From: JACRGC01 sp041305345
GTDB lineage: Archaea > Micrarchaeota > Micrarchaeia > Norongarragalinales > SBBD01
NCBI GenBank assembly: GCA_041305345.1
Contig: JBFYLP010000006.1
Location: forward strand, 186,001-250,000
Direction: 5' to 3'
DNA length: 64,000 nucleotides
Made by a program: the position numbers and the translations under genes. This document shows positions 58,993 to 64,000 of the stretch, piece after piece; position 1 is the first letter of the stretch, and each line of letters opens with the position of its first letter. The notes below the pieces were generated by a model that saw only the letters and a program-made list of their open reading frames with translations, was not told the DNA's origin and ran no database searches.

Positions 58993-59394
58993 ATGAATGT
59001 GATCGAACCGGAACAGCATTTAACAAGGAGGATGCTTGGAATCCTGCAACGCCACCTCGAACCGACAACATTCAGCTACGTGACCGAATCATTATTAAGC
59101 CCGGAAAGGACAAGCTGGCTCAGGCGTTTTGTTGATGCAAATAATGGATGGAAAAAAGGCACCTTCACTAAAAAAGAACTTATTAATACGTTGGAGTCGC
59201 ATCCGTCCACCATAGGCGGCCTGATCAGGAGGGTGGATGCTAACCTAACCATCCATGAAAAGTTCATCCAAAAAATGACCGATGAGGGGAAAAAGGAAAT
59301 CATTAAGCTGGACAAGGAGCAGCTATTGCATTTAAGGAACATATTGGAGGAATTGAAGGAACACCCAAGCTTCAAGGCGCTCGTAGTCCATTAA
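58993..59394 (+). CDS. Unknown 133-residue helical protein
   Basis: The product is helical and carries no Cys. It holds blocks HLTRRMLGILQRHLEPTTFSYV and RFVDANNGWKKGTFTKKELI, and then a long helix DEGKKEIIKLDKEQLLHLRNIL. The ATG at 58993 is chosen; a GTG four codons earlier is an alternative. It follows rtcB by about 20 bases and may be co-transcribed. It converges, with a four-base overlap, with a small zinc-finger gene. No family is recognised. Confidence 0.55.
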   Translation: MNVIEPEQHLTRRMLGILQRHLEPTTFSYVTESLLSPERTSWLRRFVDANNGWKKGTFTKKELINTLESHPSTIGGLIRRVDANLTIHEKFIQKMTDEGKKEIIKLDKEQLLHLRNILEELKEHPSFKALVVH

Positions 59395-59552
59395 GCCTTG
59401 CTTGTCAGGAACCCTTCCTCGTTCTCGATGAAAACGTGCGTGGGGTCGTGCGGGCAGCTGAAAGTTGCATTTGAACCATCGAAAATCAGAGGCACTATGA
59501 ATGCCTTGTAAGTGAAACATTTCGGGCAGCACGCCTCCTCCTTCACGACCAT
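59391..59552 (-). CDS. 53-residue zinc-ribbon-like protein
   Basis: A short frame from ATG at 59552 to TAA at 59391-59393 encodes MVVKEEACCPKCFTY..., with a C-x2-C pair (CPKC, residues 9-12) and a second half-pair with CPHDPTH, where Cys and His ligands would complete a zinc site. The rest has strand-like segments (FIVPLIFDG; THVFIEN). This is the shape of a small zinc-beta ribbon. It overlaps the neighbouring stop by four bases at the 3' end, as real convergent genes here do. Function unknown. Confidence 0.6.
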   Translation of the reverse strand: MVVKEEACCPKCFTYKAFIVPLIFDGSNATFSCPHDPTHVFIENEEGFLTSKA

Positions 59553-59713
59553 GGGAATCACTAAAAAAAATCCAGGAAATCATACTGCCCCTCAAATTAA
59601 AATACCTTGCGAAACCGGCGGGATGCCCCCCTCTCTTTTAAAGCTGTGGGTCAAATAATTATTCCTGATGCTTAAGATCCGTCTGATTTCTACTTGTTGG
59701 GGGGGATAAAAAA

Positions 59714-60628
59714 ATGGGAAGCTGGAAGGGGAGGGACCTGATATCCATTGCGAATGTTGAGAGGAAGGAAATCGAGGAGGTGCTTGAAAAGGCGGAGAAG
59801 ATGGACCACCTCTTCAGGAAGAAGGAAAATACAGTCGAATTAAAGGGAAAGGTAATGGCTTCCCTGTTTTACGAGCCTTCCACAAGGACGCAATTCTCGT
59901 TCACAACAGCAATAAAAAAGCAGGGCGGCGAAGTGCTGGGTTTTTCCGACCCGAAGGTTTCATCCCATTCCAAGGGGGAGACGCTGCACGACACGATCAA
60001 GGCGATGGAGCCGCAGGTGGATTGCTTTGTCATAAGGCATCCAAACGAGGGCGCAGCCGCACTTGCCGCATCCGTTAGCGAGGTTCCCGTGATCAATGCA
60101 GGGGATGGGAACAACCAGCATCCCACGCAGGCGATGCTCGATTTGTTCACGATAAGGAAGGCGAAAAGGAAGCTTGATGGCCTAACAGTGCTGATGCTTG
60201 GGGATTTGAGGTATGGAAGGACGGTCCACTCGCTCTCATACGCCCTCTCGAAATTCGAGGATATAACGTTGCAGTACCATTCGCCCCAGCAGCTAAAATT
60301 CCCCGCATTCATGCTAAATGACCTTCGAAACTCCTGCAAAATACAGGAGCTGGAAAAGCTCGATTTCTCCAAGGCGGATGTGATTTATGCGACAAGAATT
60401 CAAAAGGAGCGGATTGAGGACCCGGAGGAATACAAGAAGGCAGCCTACGTGATAGATGCGGAAATGATGAAAACTGCCAAGGAGGATGCGATGCTGATGC
60501 ATCCGCTGCCCCGTGTCGATGAGATTGCAACCGAAGTTGACGGCGATCCGAGGGCAAGGTATTTCGAGCAGGAGGCGAATGGCATCCCTGCAAGGATGGC
60601 GATTCTTTCACTCATAATGAACGGATGA
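59714..60628 (+). CDS. pyrB: Aspartate carbamoyltransferase catalytic subunit
   Basis: The 304-residue chain has the carbamoyl phosphate motif STRTQFSF, the KGETLHDT region, RHPNEGAAALAA, NAGDGNNQHPTQAMLDL and the final HPLPRVDEI. It condenses carbamoyl phosphate and aspartate in pyrimidine synthesis. The size is normal. The gene overlaps a small membrane protein gene (ATGA), which in turn overlaps pyrI, so a three-gene operon is likely. Confidence 0.97.
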   Translation: MGSWKGRDLISIANVERKEIEEVLEKAEKMDHLFRKKENTVELKGKVMASLFYEPSTRTQFSFTTAIKKQGGEVLGFSDPKVSSHSKGETLHDTIKAMEPQVDCFVIRHPNEGAAALAASVSEVPVINAGDGNNQHPTQAMLDLFTIRKAKRKLDGLTVLMLGDLRYGRTVHSLSYALSKFEDITLQYHSPQQLKFPAFMLNDLRNSCKIQELEKLDFSKADVIYATRIQKERIEDPEEYKKAAYVIDAEMMKTAKEDAMLMHPLPRVDEIATEVDGDPRARYFEQEANGIPARMAILSLIMNG

Positions 60629-60864
60629 GCATGTACGACGTCTACGATGATGAACTGGCAAAAAAGAGGCAAAGGTCGGGCAAGAGGACGGTACTTGTCT
60701 CGCTCATGTTCTCGGCAGCGACCGCGGTGGTCACTTGGCAGTCGAACCAGCCCTTTGATGTCAAAATGGTGATTTTCGGCGGGATCTTGCTTTTCCTTGG
60801 AGCTGCGATATTCGCGGGGAGAATGGAAATGAAAAAAGGTGGGCAGTATGGTAGCCAAAACTGA
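60625..60864 (+). CDS. Small membrane protein between pyrB and pyrI
   Basis: Seventy-nine residues: a charged cytosolic head (MSMYDVYDDELAKKRQRSGK), two membrane helices (VLVSLMFSAATAVVTW; MVIFGGILLFLGAAIFAG) and a short tail. Its start overlaps the pyrB stop and its end overlaps the pyrI start by 17 bases, so it is translated with them. The family is unknown. Its place in the ATCase operon may mean only co-expression, but a membrane tether for the enzyme is conceivable. Confidence 0.65.
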   Translation: MSMYDVYDDELAKKRQRSGKRTVLVSLMFSAATAVVTWQSNQPFDVKMVIFGGILLFLGAAIFAGRMEMKKGGQYGSQN

Positions 60865-61312
60865 AAAGGACATGCTTAAGGTGAAGAAGATAGAAAGCGG
60901 GATCGTGATCGACCACATCCCCCAGGGAAAATCGATCAAATTGCTGCAGATCCTTGGGATAAACGAGGAATTCAAGGCGACCATTTCCGTCCTGATCAAC
61001 GTGCCCAGCGCGACTTCGGGGCTAAAGGACATCATAAAAATCGAGGGAAGGGAGCTTAGGAAGAAGGAGCTTGAGAAGATCGCGCTTCTTGCGCCATATG
61101 CAACGATCAACGTGATTAGGAATTACGAAGTGATCGAGAAATACAAGGTGAAACTGCCGGAAGTTTTGCAAGGAGTTGTGCCTTGCCCGAATCCGAACTG
61201 CATCACAAACCGGGAGGGCATCGCGAAGCTGCACATAAAGGAAAGGAATCCCCTGAAGCTGCAATGCGACTACTGCGAAAAAGTTTATGGGGAGGCGGAT
61301 TTCAAGTTTTAG
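60848..61312 (+). CDS. pyrI: Aspartate carbamoyltransferase regulatory subunit
   Basis: The ATG at 60848 has an AAGGTGG site. The 154-residue protein has the allosteric domain (KVKKIESGIVIDHIPQGKS; LINVPSATSGLKDIIKIEGREL) and a C-terminal zinc domain with C-x4-C and C-x2-C: CPNPNCIT and CDYC. It binds nucleotides and regulates PyrB. The pyrB-pyrI order is as in other archaea except for the small gene between. Confidence 0.96.
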   Translation: MVAKTEKDMLKVKKIESGIVIDHIPQGKSIKLLQILGINEEFKATISVLINVPSATSGLKDIIKIEGRELRKKELEKIALLAPYATINVIRNYEVIEKYKVKLPEVLQGVVPCPNPNCITNREGIAKLHIKERNPLKLQCDYCEKVYGEADFKF

Positions 61313-61984
61313 GTGCATCGTGCGTTGAAAAAAACAATTTCCTTCGATCTAGACGGCACTCTTGCCGACCTCAACTTCGAGAAGGCGGTTTGGCTGGAGG
61401 AGTTGCCAAGGCTGTTTGCTAGGAAGAACAAACTGGGCCTTAGTGCTGCCAAGAGCGCGGTTTTCACTGCATATGAGCTCATCGGGAACAGGGATGCGAA
61501 ATGGTACGATATAAAATTCTGGCTTGGGGAGTTCGGGCTGGAGGAGGATTATCGGCACATTTTGGATTCCAGCAAACACCTGATAAAACTGTACCCGGAT
61601 ACATTGCCGGCGCTTGAAAAACTAAGGAAAAAATACCGGCTGGTCGTCATCTCCAATGCTACGAGGGATTTCCTCGAGTTCAAAATGAGGGCGGAGGGAT
61701 TGGAAAAATTCTTTGACTTCGTTTTTTCCACAACTAGCGATTTCAACTGCATCAAGGGCGATTCCAGGGGATATTTGGAGGCGTGCAAAAAAATGCGGAT
61801 TGGGCCTTCCCAATTGATCCATATCGGGGATGATTACGAGTTCGATTACCTGGCTGCCCAAAGGGTCGGGATTGATGCATATTTTTTGGATAGGCAACCG
61901 AAAGTGGGGAAAAGGATTGCCCTAAAGACAGTTCGCAATTTAAATGAGTTTGCCGGCATCGTATTGGGAAGAAAGGATGAATAG
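61313..61984 (+). CDS. HAD-superfamily hydrolase
   Basis: The 223-residue protein starts at a GTG directly after the pyrI stop. HAD motif I is FDLDGTLADL, motif II VVISNATRDFL, and motifs III/IV are in STTSDFNCIKGD and IHIGDDYEFDYLAA. A helical cap domain lies between I and II. It resembles small phosphoglycolate- or nucleotide-type phosphatases. The tight link to pyrI hints at a nucleotide substrate, but that is only a guess. Confidence 0.85.
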   Translation: MHRALKKTISFDLDGTLADLNFEKAVWLEELPRLFARKNKLGLSAAKSAVFTAYELIGNRDAKWYDIKFWLGEFGLEEDYRHILDSSKHLIKLYPDTLPALEKLRKKYRLVVISNATRDFLEFKMRAEGLEKFFDFVFSTTSDFNCIKGDSRGYLEACKKMRIGPSQLIHIGDDYEFDYLAAQRVGIDAYFLDRQPKVGKRIALKTVRNLNEFAGIVLGRKDE

Positions 61985-62015
61985 GCGGACGGTCAATTAT
62001 CATCACCAATCAAGT

Positions 62016-62777
62016 TCAATTCCGCTGCCTGAACATCTCAATTGAAAGGAATGCGAGCAGGAGGCCAAAAAGCACCTGCAGCGAACTGCTGCCTAATTGG
62101 GACGAAATGATTCCGCCCAGCACCGCTCCGGGTACTGCGGTAAGAGCAAGAAGTTTGCCATCATCAAAATCGATCTTCTCCTTCCTGTTGTGGAAGAAAA
62201 CGCCGGCAATCGAAATTGGGATTATGGAAATCAGCGATAGCAGGACTGCTTGGTGAATAGGAAAACCGAAAATCAGGTTGAGCGCTGGCACGATTATGAC
62301 GCCTCCTCCTATTCCAAACATCCCGGAAAGCACGCCTGCAAGGAAGCCGAATGCTGCAAGGGAGGCGAAATCCGGGGAAATCGTGCTAAAAGATGCAAAC
62401 GATGGCATCAGCCCAAGCATTTTGAGGGAAATAAGGAGAAGCAGTAAAGCAAATACCCTTGCTAGTTTCGAGTGGCCAAACTTCCAGGACGCCTCGGTTC
62501 CCACCCAGGATCCGGCAAGCGCTCCGGCAACGATATAGAGTGGTATTTTCAGGTCAATTGGGGCAGGCAGCAGAAAATAATTCGTGATAGCGCCGGCCAA
62601 TGCCATTGGGATTATCAGCGCGAGAGAAGTGCGCACAGCGGATGGCATCTTGCAGTTGCAATAAAGGACGAGCGCAGGCACGATGGTAAACCCGCCGCCA
62701 ATGCCAAACATCGAGCTTAGGATGCCGGTTGCAAGACCGATCAATAGAAGCCTTTCCCGCCTTGAAAAAGCTGGCAT
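62016..62777 (-). CDS. TauE/SafE-family membrane permease
   Basis: A 253-residue protein with seven or eight hydrophobic helices in two repeats. Each repeat begins with the typical G-x-G-G pattern (IGLATGILSSMFGIGGGFTIVP and AGVLSGMFGIGGGVIIVP). These transporters move sulfite, sulfonates or other organic anions. The length is typical. It is a single gene, downstream of ftsZ on the same strand with a spacer of about 55 bases. Confidence 0.9.
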   Translation of the reverse strand: MPAFSRRERLLLIGLATGILSSMFGIGGGFTIVPALVLYCNCKMPSAVRTSLALIIPMALAGAITNYFLLPAPIDLKIPLYIVAGALAGSWVGTEASWKFGHSKLARVFALLLLLISLKMLGLMPSFASFSTISPDFASLAAFGFLAGVLSGMFGIGGGVIIVPALNLIFGFPIHQAVLLSLISIIPISIAGVFFHNRKEKIDFDDGKLLALTAVPGAVLGGIISSQLGSSSLQVLFGLLLAFLSIEMFRQRN

Positions 62778-62834
62778 ATGGACTAACCCTTAAGAAAAAA
62801 GAAGAAAAAGAAAAATAAGGAAAAAGGGAAAAAA

Positions 62835-63911
62835 CTAGATGAATTCTATGTCATCCACGCCCTTTCCGGAATGGCTAATCGAGCCCATCTGCTTTGGCGC
62901 CTGCGACTTCCCAAGCACGTAGGGCGATTGGATGCCGGTAAAGATCGCAATGGCCTCAATCTTCCCTTCGAATGCAGGGTCGAGCCTTGCTCCCCAGATG
63001 ACCGTTGCATTGGGATCCACCCGCTCAGTTAACGCTGACCCGACGGCATTGCATTCGCCAAGGGTCATGTCAGGGCCGCCGGTGATGTGCAAAAGAACCC
63101 CGGTTGCGCCAGTGAAATCAACATCGAGCAGTGCGTGGTTCAGGGTGTTTCCGACCACCTCCTCCGCCCGGCCGGTTCCCTTCGCCTCCCCTACAGCAAT
63201 CATTGATACGCCGCCGTTGCTCATTATTGCGCGGACATCTGCGAAATCTAGGTTGATTAGCGAGGGTGTGGTGATGGTTTCGGTGATTCCCCTAACTGCG
63301 CGTGCGATGATCTCGTCCGCGACGTTGAATGCCTGGTCAATTGGGAGGTTGGGCACGATTTGCACGAGCCGGTTGTTGTCAATTACTATGATGGTATCGG
63401 CCTGCGACTTGAGTGCTTCGATTCCCGCATCCGCCTTCTCCAGCCTTGCGCGCTCAAGCGCGAAGGGATAGGTGACAATCGAGATGACAATTGCGCCCTG
63501 CTTCTTTGCAATTTCGGCAATGATTGGTGCGGAGCCCGTACCGGTGCCCCCGCCCATTCCGCAGGTAAGGAATATTAGATCCGCGCCAGCAAGCAGCTTC
63601 TCTAGAGCGTCGCGCGAGACGTCTGCGCATTTTGCGCCAACTTCAGGGTAGCCCCCGGCTCCAAGCCCGCGCGTGATTGATGCCCCGATGAGTATTTTCT
63701 TGACAGATTCGCTAATCATTGTAAGGTGCATCCTATCGGTGTTGATTGCAACGAGTTCCGCGCCCTTTATGCCGGAGCGTGCAAGCCTGTTTACGGAATT
63801 GCAGCCTCCGCCTCCTGTTCCGATGACCATTATCCTTGGGGTTTCGAAATATTCCTCGCCCTCGATTTTCTTCGTTGTGTGCCTCAAGGCATCATTCACT
63901 ATACTCTCCAT
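62835..63911 (-). CDS. ftsZ: Cell division GTPase FtsZ
   Basis: The 358-residue product has the tubulin-like G-box: IGTGGGGCNSVNRLARSGI at the start, then GMGGGTGTGSAPIIAEIAK and the T7 region NLDFADVRAIMSNGG with the Asp needed for GTP hydrolysis. The archaeal FtsZ1 type is suggested by the N-terminal extension EYFETPRIMV. It forms the division ring. A CdpB-like PRC-barrel protein is encoded at 15204-15527, while SepF is not seen. A GGGTGAAAG site precedes the ATG at 63911. Confidence 0.97.
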   Translation of the reverse strand: MESIVNDALRHTTKKIEGEEYFETPRIMVIGTGGGGCNSVNRLARSGIKGAELVAINTDRMHLTMISESVKKILIGASITRGLGAGGYPEVGAKCADVSRDALEKLLAGADLIFLTCGMGGGTGTGSAPIIAEIAKKQGAIVISIVTYPFALERARLEKADAGIEALKSQADTIIVIDNNRLVQIVPNLPIDQAFNVADEIIARAVRGITETITTPSLINLDFADVRAIMSNGGVSMIAVGEAKGTGRAEEVVGNTLNHALLDVDFTGATGVLLHITGGPDMTLGECNAVGSALTERVDPNATVIWGARLDPAFEGKIEAIAIFTGIQSPYVLGKSQAPKQMGSISHSGKGVDDIEFI

Positions 63912-64000
63912 ATGCTTTCACCCACACGCTTTATTGCTGAAGAATGAACGGCAGCAAATAGACGATAAGTAATGCGCAGTTACGCTTTTAAATCGTTTCT

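Noticed and set aside
1..64000. CRISPR array, insertion sequence or rRNA
   Set aside because: I saw no regularly spaced repeats, no transposase or integrase motifs and no rRNA-like stretch; gene-free gaps are all under about 250 bases.

Overview
The window reads as a chromosomal segment of an archaeon, most likely a small-genome DPANN-type lineage (Diapherotrites or Micrarchaeota-like; the phylum is inferred). Support comes from eL40, eS6, RpoL, RpoK, aIF5A, archaeal-type TrpRS, Trm1, NurA, Hel308, LonB, DtdA, EppA-type prepilin peptidase with class III pilins, an FtsZ, TATA-like boxes in front of genes with short or absent leaders, GGTG/GTGATC ribosome binding sites, and a tRNA intron with a bulge-helix-bulge splice site. 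Genes are dense and no gap between genes exceeds about 250 bases.

Layout. 1-6.3 kb: eL40, tRNA-Thr beside a duplicated tRNA fragment, a RelE/RHH toxin-antitoxin pair, an SRAP (HMCES/YedK) protein, a VIT1/CCC1 transporter, an MscS channel, a dCTP deaminase/dUTPase-family enzyme and two unknown helix-turn-helix-like proteins. 6.3-12.9 kb: the most striking region, a compact ubiquitin-type conjugation locus. It has a ubiquitin-like protein ending in Gly-Gly, a classical E2, a MoeB/ThiF-size E1, an Rpn11-like JAMM isopeptidase and a RING/treble-clef protein. These are mixed with NurA, a degenerate LMW-phosphatase-like protein and several small unknown genes, two of which look frameshifted. 12.9-21.9 kb: DtdA, an HNH protein of different base composition, RpoL/RpoK, an intron-containing tRNA-Gly, a PRC-barrel protein, a Ca2+/cation exchanger, a pilin/prepilin-peptidase cluster, MarC and NadC. 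22-27.5 kb: a purine block, purS-purQ-purL and a purF-purN fusion. 27.5-43 kb: a second toxin-antitoxin pair, a Yip1-type membrane protein, a CDKAL1-type methylthiotransferase, a coiled-coil protein, Hel308, a 1553-residue surface protein, Trm1 and an Nre repair protein. 43-64 kb: enolase, a transglutaminase-like surface protein, tRNA-Gly and tRNA-Phe, another pilin-like trio, TrpRS, eS6, a TadC/FlaJ platform protein, a UbiA lipid prenyltransferase, aIF5A, a LonB N-terminal half ending in an intein N-fragment, RtcB, pyrB-pyrI, a HAD phosphatase, a TauE-type permease and FtsZ.

How they fit. The ubiquitin genes would give activation, conjugation, ligation and removal in one place. The E2 is translationally coupled to a 35-residue protein and sits in line with nurA, hinting at a tie to DNA end processing. 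LonB appears to be made from two separate genes joined by protein trans-splicing. RtcB, which ligates tRNA exons, is in the same window as an intron-bearing tRNA. Pilins, EppA and the TadC-like platform form a dispersed archaeal type IV pilus system; its ATPase is not in the window.
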